The notes beneath the pieces were generated by a model. That model was not told the origin of the DNA and searched no databases. It was given only the letters and a program-made list of their open reading frames with translations. Below, piece by piece: positions 10,765 to 22,772 of a DNA stretch of 64,000 bases. The translations under genes and the position numbers were made by a program. The stretch comes from Scolanthus callimorphus. Lineage: Eukaryota > Cnidaria > Anthozoa > Actiniaria > Edwardsiidae. The stretch spans positions 248,001 through 312,000 of the forward strand of contig JAWWUD010000104.1 in the NCBI GenBank assembly GCA_033964015.1. The letters are read 5' to 3'. Each line of letters begins with the position of its first letter. Within the stretch, counting starts at the first letter, position 1.

Positions 10765-13700
10765 ATGCCTTTCAACTTCACGTGCTGCTCCCTAAATGTT
10801 CGTGGCTTAAATGACACAAAGAAACGTAGGCAAATATTTAGATGGCTTCACAATCAAAAATTCGCCCTTGTATGTCTTCAAGAAACTTTTAGTTCTGAGC
10901 GCTTGGAAAAATATGGACAGCGGAATGGGGTGGAAAGGCGTACTTTAGTCATGGAACAAATCACAGCAAAGGCGTAGTAATTCTTATTAACCCGAAAGTT
11001 GATTTGCAAATAGTGAATTGCGTGTGTGACAAGGAAGGGAGGCTCGTAATTCTTGAGGTAGCATCGGAAGAAAACTCTTTGGTTTTTGTAAGCACGTACG
11101 CCCCTAACGACTTAGCAAAACAGCAAACGTTCATTGCTTCTATTTCCAACAGGCTACGTGAGTTCGCAGGCAAACCAATCTTTTGGGCAGGCGACCATAA
11201 TTGCGCACTTACACCCTTAGACAAAAGCGGCGGATAAAATATATCTACAAAACAACTGGTAATCGATGAAATTTTGAACGCATGTCACTCGCTAGGTGTA
11301 CAAGATATATGGAGGTCACAACATCCAACTCTAAGGCAATACACCTGGCACAGCAGATCGCTTAAAATACAATGCAGGCTAGACTACTGGTTAATTTCTA
11401 ATTCGGTTGCGTCTCTTGTTGAAAAATCTGAAATTATTCCAACTAGTTTCTCTGATCACTCAGCAACGACCATTACTATAAGATCCAAAGACTTTGCTAA
11501 ACGTGGTCCAGGCTTCTGGAAATTCAATAATTCCTTGTTGAAAGACTATCATTTTATTGAACAACTCAACGAAAAAATTGCACAATTAAAAACAGATCTA
11601 AACTCTTTAGAAGACCCGCGTTTGAGATGGGATATGATGAAAATGGAAATCCGCTCTTTTTCTATAAAATACGCTAAGGCTCGAGCTAGGGAAAGAAGAG
11701 AACAGGAATGGAACTTACAAGTTGAATTGAATAATCTTCACCGGAAAATGAATTATGATATGAACGAGGAAAACATTTGCAATTACTACCGAGTGAAGCA
11801 TAAGTTAGACCTATTAGCACAACAAAAAACTAAAGGATCAATCACGCGCAGCAGGGTAAGGTGGCACGAGCAAGGTGAAAAAAGTACAAAATATTTCTAC
11901 AACTTAGAGAAAAGGCAACACGATGCCAAATATATAACAAAGTTGACATTAGAAAACAACACCGAAATAACTGGCCAACAAGAAATCCTAGACGAAATTC
12001 AACATTATTATGAAACACTCTACTGCTCATCAGACTGTGATCCTCACGAAAGCCAATTCCAACCTCTTTTTCAGTCATCAGAGCATATACGACTGAATGA
12101 TGATGACAAACTATTGTCTGAAGGGAAACTTTCAAAGACGAATGCTTCAAAGTACTAAAAAAATTCGCAAAAAACAAAAGTCCTGGGTCTGACGGTTTGA
12201 CTGTTGAATTCTACCTGAAATTTTGGAAAAATCTAGGAAGTGAGTTAACACAATGTTTTAATTATGCTTTTGAGAAAAAAGAAATGTCAATCTCTCAAAA
12301 AAGAGGAATCATTACTCTTATTCCGAAAAAAGGCGGAAATACATTCTTTCTAAAAAACTGGAGGCCAATAACTCTATTAAATGTAGATTACAAAATCGCT
12401 GCAAAGACAATTGCGAGTAGGCTATAGCAAAAACTCTTACGGAACTTATTAACACCGACCAGACAGGCTATGTTAAGAACCGCTACTTAGGTCAAAATAT
12501 CAGGATGATCTCTGACATTATGGAATTGACGGAAAAAGAAAATATTGGCGGTATGGCTCTTTTTCTTGACTTCCAAAAGGCTTTTGATAGTTTGGAGTGG
12601 AGCTTTATTGAAAAGACATTACACACTTTTAATTTTGGCCCTGACGTGTTGCGGTGGTTCAACACTTTTTATTGCGACATCTCTAGTTGTGCTGTAAATA
12701 ACGGGTTCGCGACGCACTTCTTCACTTTGTATCGCGGGCTCAGACAGGGCTGCCCACTCAGCGGTACCTTGTTCATCCTCGCTGCCGAAATCCTAGGAAA
12801 CGCCATAAGACACAACAAAGACATAGAAGGAATTAAATTATATAATCATGAATTCAAAGTAACACAATATGCGGATGATACAACTGTCTTCTTAGCAAAT
12901 GTTAAATCCGCCGAAAATCTCTTTTCTCTCTTAAAAGTCTTTGAATCGTGCTCAGGTTTAAAATTAAATGTTTCCAAGTCAGAGGGGCTATGGCTTGGAC
13001 AGGACAAAGAATCAACAGCAAAACCACTAGGAATTAAGTGGCCACCAAAATCCGTGTATGCACTCGGTGTTCATTTTTCGTACGACAAAAACGTTTCAAC
13101 CAAACTAAATCTAGAAAATAAGCTTCAAGCGATGAAAAAAGTTTTAGACATCTGGAGGATTAGGAATTTAACTTTAGAAGGGAAGATAAAAATTGTTAAA
13201 ACTTTAGCTTTGTCTAAGCTTACTTTTATCGCTTCTCTCATGTGTGTCGATAAAGCTATCATTGACGAGGTAAACAACTTAACCCGTGCTTTTATATGGA
13301 ATGGAAAACCACTGAATGTAAAAACGAGTACAATGATAGGCCCGAAAGACAAAGGTGGTCTAGATATGCCTGACTTCGACATTATTAATAAGTCCTTAAA
13401 AGCATGCTGGGTTAAACGTCTTTGTTCAACTGACGAGTCATGGTCCGAGAGTTGGAAACATTTACCTCTAACATTAATACGGAATCTGGGGGGAGCCTTC
13501 CTTTTTAAATGCAAATATGAAATAAAAAAACAACAACTAAATCCAAAGTTGCCAAACTTTTACCTAGAAATAATGAACGCCTGGCAAGATCTCAACATAC
13601 ATAGTGAAAAGTGTGATCCCGCTAAAGAGATTATTTGGAACAATAAGAATGTATTAATCGAAGGAAAATCGATTTTTTATCAAGATTGGTATCTAGGAGG

Positions 13701-14411
13701 GGTCACACATGTAGAAGATTTATTTGATACCAGAGGAAAATTGTTAACCGTGGAATCCCTTTATGCAAAATTCAAAATCAAAACTCATTACTTAGCCCTT
13801 CTTAGCCCCGGGTCACACAAGCAAATCGAACAGAAAAGGATAGTATTGCCTTATTGACATGTAAGAAAATCAGAAAAGAACTTGTAACAAAAGCCTTTAA
13901 GCCTCCTACTGCTGAAAAGCGGTTACTAAAGTGCGGCTTTTCACCACGCGAAGCAACTCTTGTTTATTCACTTCCATATAAAATAACCAAAGATGTTAAG
14001 CTCAGAATCTTTCAGTTCAAGATTATTCAAAACATATTACCCTCGAATGCTACACTGTTCAGAGATAAATTAATTGATTCTGAAAACTGCCACTTTTGTT
14101 CACAAAAACAAGACCTAAAACATATATTTCTTGATTGCCCTCGTATTGTTGTTTTCTGGAACGATTTTATTGAATGGTGGAAAAAAAAGAATAATGTCCG
14201 CATAGAAATTTATCAAAAAAATATATTCTACGGACACATGCCGGGCGAACCAAAATACTTCCCCCTAAACCTATGTTTAATGATTGCTAAGCACTACATT
14301 TACGGAGCATATAGAAAAACTGAAGATGTATTTTTCCAAGCTTTCCTGATTGTTCTCGACAACTGGCTGAAAGTAGAATCTGCAGAAACTGCAAAACAAG
14401 TAAACATTTGA
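10765..14411 (+). pseudogene. LINE ORF2: AP endonuclease plus reverse transcriptase, broken
   Basis: Translation in several frames gives a continuous L1-like polyprotein. It starts with an AP-like endonuclease (CSLNVRGL, CLQETF, STYAPN, GDHNC, SDHSA; about 10765-11500). A reverse transcriptase follows, with WRPITLLNVDYKI in fingers/palm, FLDFQKAFDSLEW, LRQGCPLSG and the catalytic YADD at about 12868. It ends with a zf-RVT-like CxxC...H...C cluster (CHFCSQ near 14085). Breaks are a frameshift near 10925-10935, an in-frame stop at about 11235, and shifts near 12150, 12427 and 13855. The intact protein would nick target DNA and prime reverse transcription from it. Confidence 0.88.
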
Positions 14412-14640
14412 TGCGCTAGTTTAGCTGATGTAATGACATCGTTGTAAGTGTCTGTAAAAAAAAAAAAATGTAAAATGAAATGGAAATGGAAATATGTTTG
14501 TGTAATGTAAAATGGACAATGTAACGAAGAAGACGAAAAAGGTGCATATAAATTATGTAATGTTAAATGTTCATAATAATAATAAATAATAATAATAATA
14601 AAAAAAAATAATAATAAAAAAATAATAATTCGTTTTGGGA
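14412..14640 (+). other. LINE 3' UTR, (TAA)n tail and downstream target-site copy
   Basis: Follows the ORF2 stop. Contains an A-run (14457-14469), then a tail of AATAATAAT and A-runs from about 14575, and ends with the second copy of the 16-bp duplication (14625-14640). Confidence 0.75.
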
Positions 14641-15240
14641 AGAGGTAATTGAAATCTAGAGGAGCTTCTATTGTATCATAATTCTTATATATATTTGAAA
14701 ATTAATGGAAGAGGTAAGCAGGCGCTTGTTTGTTAGGAATTTTAAACATTTCAACGGCCACTTGCTTACTCCTTCGTGGAGCCAGTCTGTCCCAGCCTAA
14801 TGCCTGTAAAAGGGGTGCCGAGCTGGCATCATATGGGGAAAACGTTATAATCCTGGCAGCGCGATTTTGCAATTTTTGCAATTTCTGATTGTTGCCCTTA
14901 CTAGTTCCTTCCCAAGCCGCACTGCAGTAATCAAATTTTGATTGAATTAAACTTGTACACATGGTCTGAAGGGTTGGTAATGGAACAAAAGAGCGAATGC
15001 GTTTTAATGCTCCTATTGCAGAGGAGATCTTCTTTGATAATATATCAATGTGATTTGACCAGGATAACGTTTCGTCAACGTGAACCCCAAGCATTTTGGC
15101 AGACCGGATTTTTGGAACTATCTGGTCTGCAATTTTGAGGGTTGGACAGACTGTCTTTGCGAGTCTCTGGTGAGACCCTATTAGTAGGAATTCAGTTTTT
15201 GTTGAAGCTGGAAGATAGTTTAACCTCTCAGGAGTTCTAT
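14641..15240 (-). pseudogene. CR1/Jockey-like LINE reverse-transcriptase fragment (older, interrupted)
   Basis: On the minus strand the post-catalytic part of a non-LTR reverse transcriptase is readable: STKTEFLLIGSHQRL, KIRSAKMLGVHVDETLSWSN, then a thumb region with SKFDYCSAAW and KLQKLQNRAARII. It has an in-frame stop near 14705 and lacks everything upstream of about 15240, so it is 5'-truncated. Its missing end lies at 9295-9441 on the other side of the inserted LINE. Confidence 0.85.
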
Positions 15241-15975
15241 ATGTATCCTTCAGCTGCTCTTCAGTGGAATATTTTTGCGCAGCCCTGCATTCTTATGAAT
15301 CTGTGTTTAAGACATAAAAAGCAAGCTACTGCTCTGCGTACCTATGTTTAGAATTTGCTCCATTTGGTCAAATCGGGGACCTCTTCGGACTGAGTTTATT
15401 AAAGGGAGCCTGTCACGATACGCGCATGCTCCTAGAGCGAACACTCTGATTCATGAGCAAAACTAATGACCATCCAATCAGATAACTATTTAATAATATG
15501 TAAAGTTAAAAAGAATGGTCCGATAAGTCGAGAAATAGCACGATTATAAACGATTGTTTTCGAAGTTTTTAGCCTTTGCTGGTCATCGTTACGGGACGAT
15601 ATTTCTTTGTTTTAAGATGCGCAGAACAGCTGCGGAGTGGTGTGACAGGCTTCCTTTAACAATCGTATTTGTGAAGACCATGCAGCTAATAGAGAACAGA
15701 ACATGGGCCGCGCGTAGATATGCAATTTATCTTCGAGTGTTTAATTCGATATATTAAATTCCATATCTCACAGCGTATTACAGTGTATTATTTTGCAGTT
15801 TTGAAAACAACGGGATTTTTATTGGGAAAAACGACCCACTGCAAAGTTGATAATTTCACGTGTGAATACTGTTGCGTGCTGAGATATTTTAGTGGTATAA
15901 ATCCTTGTAGAACACTATTGTTTATATGATAATTGATATTGATGAGCAAAACTATAAAAAAAGAAAAGGTCTTAC
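15241..15975. other. No gene recognised
   Basis: AT-rich flank between the CR1 fragment and the signal-peptide exon. No domain-bearing frame. Confidence 0.3.
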
Positions 15976-16036
15976 CAGCAAATGCCGAGGCCAAGAAAAA
16001 CGCGAAGATCAGAACCTTTGATTCCATTGCTGCCAT
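15976..16036 (-). CDS. Signal-peptide first exon of a putative secreted protein
   Basis: Minus strand ATG at 16036. The 20 codons read MAAMESKVLIFAFFLASAFA, a textbook signal peptide with a hydrophobic core and small residues at the cleavage site. A strong donor CTG|GTAAGAC follows in phase 1. An intron placed just after the signal peptide in phase 1 is typical of secreted metazoan proteins. An in-frame downstream ATG (MESK) is an alternative start. I join it tentatively to exons at 8571-8615, 5708-5778 and 1251-1462. If right, the 5.2-kb LINE sits in intron 1 and the 24-bp array in a later intron, for a gene span of about 14.8 kb. Confidence 0.5.
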
Positions 16037-16039
16037 GTT

Positions 16040-17190
16040 GATTAGAAGTGGACAAAAAATCGCGTACAAGTTATTTATTCAAATAGCACTGTCAAAGGTC
16101 GTATCACTCGCAAGATTTTAACACTGGTACCTGGAAGTGTTCTATGTACGTCAGCGCTTGACCTTAACGCTGGTTGCCATTAAAGAAGTAGAACACATTT
16201 ATCCGTGGCACGCATGAAAGGTTGGGTGAACAACAAATGCTGTGGAAATTTGATCCAGTGCGTTTTTCTTAGAATGTCTTTTTCCCCTTATTCAGCCGAT
16301 TATTTTCCCCATTTTACAACCAAAGGAAAAATATACAAGTGTCCTCTAAAGCTCTAAATTTTTTTTTTTACAATTGGATTCGACGCCGAAAAATCAACGT
16401 TTGAAACAGGCATGAAGCGTCGTCTACTCGAGCAATTTTTCCTTAACATCTTTTTATTTACTTGAGAGGCGTCGTGCAAAAAAATTATCATCTCTCCAAA
16501 AAAATCTGTCCTGCCACAATGTGAGCTATAAGACTCTTCCATATATCATTTTAGGGCTTACAGATTTTTTGAGAAGGAAAACATTACAATAGGTGGTCTT
16601 AAAAACGGTGTGAGGGATTTTTGACATACATCATATTGAGAGAAACATGACTTCTGAAAGTTAAATTTCGAATTTTTTTTTTAAATCGCTCCCGCAAAAA
16701 TTGATCATAAAATCAGTTTGAAAACAACATTTAAAAAAACCTCCAAGGTACGCCGTTTTTTTACGCTGTCACTAGCTTTCACATTCAATGAACTATGGAC
16801 ATGTAAGTTGGAATGTGAAGGGGAGGAGTATTTTCTCTGAAGTTAAACATTTTAAGCGAAATGATCATTTGCAAAAGAACATCAATTCATCACATTGCGC
16901 ATGACCTGCCGGAATGATACCTAAACGAGCTTTGTAGCGTACATTATGACGTGACACCACCATTTTCCGTGATCGCTCTTATACTGTATATACCTATACC
17001 GGCTTAATTTTGCTGATGTTTTCCGTTGCAGGAGTTTGTAAACCTAGAAGAGCAAGGATCATCGAAAGGCCCCGTTCCTGTCGGACCCCACGGAAGATTC
17101 ACGGAGGTTTCTCGGGCGCAACTGGCGTCTGCAGTGCCCACATGCTAAAATACTAAGTTTGACAAATTATCATCGCTGAGCTAACGCTTG
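16040..17190. other. Intergenic; no gene recognised
   Basis: Lies between two divergently oriented gene models (minus-strand signal peptide and plus-strand synaptotagmin-like), so it may hold both promoters. No TATA-like or other element could be assigned with confidence. An AG-ending tract at 17020-17033 could be a splice acceptor for an untranslated exon. Confidence 0.3.
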
Positions 17191-17193
17191 CTC

Positions 17194-20100
17194 ATGCCTG
17201 AAATACAATATCACGATGTGGCGGAGAGACTGGGCCCGACAGTTGCGTTCGTTGCCTCTTTGTCACCACAACGGCTTTGGTGGTGGGAGTCATTTGTAAA
17301 TTTCTCAAGGAGCTCTGCAAACGGTTTAAACGGAAACGCCTCAAGCGGAAAATGTCCAAGAAGATTTCCACTGCGAGCGCATTCAGCAGGACGGAATCAC
17401 TAAAACTACAGCGAGGCGGGTCGGTCCGGGGATCAAAACGCGAGAAGTGGGATCAGCCAATCAGGAGATCGGAAAGTTTACCGGCACGCAAGAAAGGCTC
17501 AGCCACGCCCCCATCCTTCTCCATTCCAAAGACGCGCGCCAACGTGCTACAGCAACCGCTCCCTGAGCTTCAGCAGGGTAGGAATGGGTCCAACAAGAAC
17601 GAGGACAAGAGAATATCGTAAGTACTCTTGGTATTATGGGAGGAAGTCGTCTCGCCCATTGCAATTGCTTTTGGCAAACGTTAGACTCTTAGCGTTGAGC
17701 AATCGCTGGAGATCATTACTTGGAGAGGCGATATTTCACGTTAGGACTGGACTGTCCTCCACTAGGAGTCCATTACTAGGAGTGACGCTCTTCCACAGTA
17801 GGACTATCCGCCAACCCAGTAGATTATGTGCTTTTTTCGAATCTTATGAGCAGGAGTCCATTACTAGGAGTGACGATCTTTCACATTAGGACTGTCTGCC
17901 AACACTGTAGATAATGTGCTATTTTTAGTATCTTATGGACAGGAGTCCATTACTAGGAGTGACGATCCTTCACATTAGTACTGTCCGCCAACACTGTAGA
18001 TTATGTGCTATTTTTAGTATCTTATGGACAGGAGTCCATTACTAGGAGTGACGATCCTTCACATTAGTACTGTCCGCCAACACTTTAGATTATGTGCTAG
18101 TTTTAGGATGTCATGAACAGGAGTCCATTACTAGGAGTGACGCTCTTCCATAGTAGGACTATCCGCCAACACTGTAGATTATGTGCTTTTTTGGAATCTT
18201 ATGAGCAGGAGTCCATTACTAGGAGTGACGCTCTTACATAGTAGGACTATCCGCCAACACTGTAGATTATGTGCTATTTTTAGTATTTTATGAGCGGGAG
18301 ACCAATACTAGGAGAGACGCTCTTCCATATTAGGGCTGTCCGCCGCCAACACTGTAGATTATATGCTATTTTAGCGTTAAAACAAATTGTACTTTTCAAC
18401 AAAATCTTTCAGTAGGCCTTTTGCACGAAAAAGTAACTGGACCCCGTTACCCTTAGAATGAGCAGCTTCACCCAAATGTTGCTCAGAAATTAAACGAACA
18501 TGGTGAGTTGGTCGTACATAGAAAGGTTTTGAAGATTGCCACCGAAATATTGTTATGTAGCAGCTGCTCGTAAGATCTAACGCTATTGGCTTAATACATC
18601 TCATTGTTCTATTGTATTCTCGTTCTATTCTTGTGTTTCCATTGTTTTCACTGACGTGGTGCATCAGTCCTATAGGGTTAGGTAGATAGCTGCTACATGT
18701 AAGTGGAAATTCTATGCAAAGATTTGCCGTAAAAACATTCTAGGCAAAACCTAGATTGCGGTGACACTAGCGCGAAATGTTTCCCGCCGTTTTGTATTTC
18801 TTCTTCGATTTTTATTTGAGTGACAGCGAAAACAGACAGCTCAAAGGCTTCTTGACGCCACCCTCTGTGTTTTGGTCAGTTTGCAAAGTTTCAGTTCGCC
18901 GGGGAAATCTACGTTAGCCAAGTGGAAAGACCGTGCGACCCCTGCCTAAATGTTTTCATTTATCTCTCCAGACTGGTGGCCATGTACTTTACCGATGAAC
19001 AACTAGCACTGCAGTCTATAGAACCTTCCCAATACGCAAGTCTAGATCATACCGTTGCCGTGGGAACGGACTCTAAACTCGGACAGCTCCACTTCATAGT
19101 CAAATACTCCGACCGGAACCGGAAATTAAATGTACTTTTAATATGTGGGCGTGATTTTCCACCACGTGACTTCTCAGGAAGTCTAGACACTTGCGTGACA
19201 GTTGCGTTACTTCCGGATCGCACTAATCGGAAACAAACTGCAATTCACCGTCGCTCGACGAGCCCCATGTACAATGAGACATTTATGTTCAGGATCGCGG
19301 CAGACGAAGATGTTTATTCCATGAGTTTATTGTTTGTTGTGTTTTATTATGATCAGTACTCGCATAGTCACGTGCTTGGCGAGGAGCAAGTGCCCTTGCT
19401 TGACCTTCACCTTGGCGACGATACCATGATACGATGCTATATGCACGAGGTGTCGGTAAGTTACGCTCTGAAAACGGTCTGTCTATGTATATATCTGGGT
19501 CTGAAAACGGTCTGTCTATGTATATATCCGGGTCTGAAAACGGTCTGTCTATGTATATATCCGGGTCTGAAAACGGTCTGTCTATGTATATATCTGTGTC
19601 TGAAAACGGTCTGTCTATGTATATATCCGGGTCTGAAAACGGTCTGTCTATGTATATATCCGGGTCTGAAAACGGTCTGTCTATGTATATATCCGGGTCT
19701 GAAAACGGTCTGTCTATGTATATATCTGTGTTTGAAAACGGTCTGTCTATGTATATATCCGGGTCTGAAAACGGTCTGTCTATGTATATATCCGGGTCTG
19801 AAAACGGTCTGTCTATGTATATATCCGGGTCTAAAACAGTCTGTCTATGTATATATCCGGGTCTGAAAACAGTCTGTCTATGTATATATCCGGGTCTGAA
19901 AACGGTCTGTCTATGTATATATCCGGGTCTGAAAACGGTCTGTCTATGTATATATCCGGGTCTGAAAACGGTCTGTCTGTATATATCCGTGTCTGAAAAC
20001 GGTCTGTCTATGTATATATCCGGGTCTGAAAACGGTCTGTCTATGTATATATCCGGGTCTGAAAACAGTCTGTCTATGCATATATCGGGGCCTGAAAACG

Positions 20101-22733
20101 GTCTGTCTATGTATATATCCGTGTCTGAAAACGGTCTGTCTATGTATATATCCGGGTCTGAAAACGGTCTGTCTATGTATATATCCGGGTCTGAAAACGG
20201 TCTGTCTATGTAGAAAACGATCTGTCTATCTGAAAACAGTCTGTCTATGTATATATCGGGGTCTGAAAACAGTCTGTCTATGTATATATCCGTGTCTGAA
20301 AACGGTCTGTCTATGTATATATCCGGGTCTGAAAACGGTCTGTCTATGTATATATCCGGGTCTGAAAACAGTCTGTCTATGCATATATCGGGGCCTGAAA
20401 ACGGTCTGTCTATGTATATATCCGTGTCTGAAAACGGTCTGTCTATGTATATATCCGTGTCTGAAAACGGTCTGTCTATGTATATATCCGGGTCTGAAAA
20501 CGGTCTGTCTATGTATATATCCGGGTCTGAAAACAGTCTGTCTATGCATATATCGGGCCTGAAAACGGTCTGTCTATGTATATATCCGTGTCTGAAAACG
20601 GTCTGTCTATGTATATATCCGGGTCTGAAAACGGTCTGTCTATGTATATATCCGGGTCTGAAAACGGTCTGTCTATGTATATTTCCGGGTCTGAAAACGG
20701 TCTGTCTAGGTATCTATCCGGGTCTGAAAACGGTCTGTCTATGTATATATCCGGGTCTGAAAACGGTCTGTCTAGTATCTATCCGGGTCTGAAAACGGTC
20801 TGTCTATGTATATATCCGGGTCTGAAAACGGTCTGTCTAGTATCTATCCGGGTCTGAAAACGGTCTGTCTATGTATATATCCGGGTCTGAAAACAGTCTG
20901 TCTAGGTATCTATCCGGGTCTAAAAATTGTCTGTCTATGTTTATACCCCCGGTGTCGGTCGGTCGGTCGGTCAATTACATCTGTTTATTTCTGCTCTCAA
21001 TTATGTCTGTTTATCTCCGTCTGTTTCTCTGTGTCCCTTTCTTCATCCACCTGTCATACCTGCTAGTCTGTTTTAGAAACTGTTCCTGTTTTTCCTTTTA
21101 AATAGGTCCCTCCCCCTAGGTTTGTGTTTTGCGTTTGCTGGTGTCATGTCTGCTTCTTCATCTTCTCACTCCTTGTATCCTTCTGTTAGTCTTTATTCCG
21201 CGATTGCTTTCTTCAGTTCTTCCTTCAATACCTCCTGTCTCATTCCAGAGCTCGTCCCTCGCCACGGCGTTCCACAGCATGTCTCACGCGTTGGTTGGTG
21301 ACCTGCTGCTGTCCTTGTGTTACACATTCAAGGATCAGACGCTCAACGTGTCAATCATGAAAGCTAGCAACCTATCAGAGAGCTTAGCAGCTTCAAGTGG
21401 TAAGCATGTGACTGAAATTATGCAATCTGATTGGTCGAACTTTCTTATCAAACTCACAATGTGCGATGGATGGGTGTCAATTTACCTTTCGTTTGCGATA
21501 CAAAACCGATAAAAATAGGTAGAGATCAATAATTATAAGTGGATAATGTTGGAGTTACACAATATGTGAATCATAGAATGGCCAAGTGGGCAATAAAAGT
21601 TATCACTTCAGTGACGATCCTTCGCATTAGAACTGTCCGCCAACACTGTAGATTATGTGCTATTTTTAGGATGTCATGAACCGGAGTCCATTACTAGGAG
21701 TGACGATCCTTCACATTAGAACTGTCCGCCAACACTGTAGATTATGTACTATTTTTAGGATGTCATGAACAGGAGTCCATTACTAGGAGTGACGATCTTT
21801 CACATAAAGGACTGTCCTTCAAAACTGTATATTATGTGCTATTTTTGGGATCTTATGAACAGGAGTCTATGACTAGGGTGGACGATCCTTCACACATTAC
21901 AACTGTCCGCCAACACTGTAGAATGTGTCCTATTTTTAGCATCAAGAGGCGTTTTTTTTCAGATTTCGAAACAAATTTCTACAGAAAAAAGAACGCATTG
22001 AAGGTTCACAAATTACTCCCTTGATAAGCGAATACAAGGGTTAAAGGAAATGAAATCTATAAATAGCACTTTTCCTTCTGTTTTGGCCACATACCTAGTA
22101 GCAGATCAACACTCTTAGTAACAGACTCTTGGTTATCCTTGGCAAAATCTTACTTTGAATAAAAACTTGAACCTCTTAAAAAAATTGTATATATTTTGTT
22201 TCAACAGAAAAGCTGTACGTCAAGGCTGCATTTTCCCACGAAGGGCAGAAAATCGCTAAACACAAGACAAGACTTCAAGAAGTCGGTACAAAATACACCG
22301 TGTTCAACGAAGCACTTCTTTTCGGAGTACCGCCCGAAACCCTCCGACGGGCTACATTAACGGTCTCTCTCAATCGATACAACGTCGTGGGAAAATCGTC
22401 AACTATCGGAGAAGTAAGTCGTACTAAACCATTACAGTGCCACTACGCCAACAAAGGCCACCCAAACAAATCTTCAACACATTTTACAGGACATGTTTAT
22501 GTTCATGATTTGACACTATTGTGGGTGAATTGTATTGTAGAAAATGTTTCTAAACCTATTCTTATACGGATTTCAAGTAAAAAAAATCGTGCGTTTTTCA
22601 CTAACAATGGGAAAATTTGTGTTTCATCTATTGTTCAGATGCTCAATCGTGATTGGCTAATTTGTAAGATAAATTGCTAGGGTGGCCTTGGTTGGAGTGA
22701 AGCTGCCCATTGTGTTGTTGATGATGATGCTGC

Positions 22734-22772
<39 letters not shown>

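Larger units (their letters stand above)
9442..14624 (+). mobile_element. L1/Tx1-type LINE retrotransposon, nearly full length but frameshifted
   Basis: A non-LTR element with a short 5' UTR, ORF1 (9556-10409), an intergenic spacer, ORF2 (10765-14411), a 3' UTR and an AT-rich (TAA)n/poly(A) tail. It is flanked by an exact 16-bp duplication, ATAATTCGTTTTGGGA, at 9426-9441 and 14625-14640; its first four bases could be tail-derived. The insertion split an older minus-strand LINE remnant whose two halves are at 9295-9441 and 14641-15240. Near-complete length and a perfect duplication suggest a fairly recent insertion. Even so both ORFs carry frameshifts and ORF2 has a stop, so this copy is not expected to be active unless some of these are sequence errors. 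Confidence 0.9.

Noticed and set aside
15933..16121. Plus-strand frame across the signal-peptide exon
   Set aside because: It is the antisense of a convincing minus-strand signal peptide and donor.
17188..17403. Separate small protein from ATG 17194 read without a shift
   Set aside because: After about residue 24 it loses hydrophobic-span and linker character, which continue perfectly in the neighbouring frame that leads into the C2A exon.
19480..20860. Repeat proteins from the 33-bp array (SENGLSMYISG type)
   Set aside because: Intronic satellite between two phase-matched exons; the frame stays open only because the period is 33.
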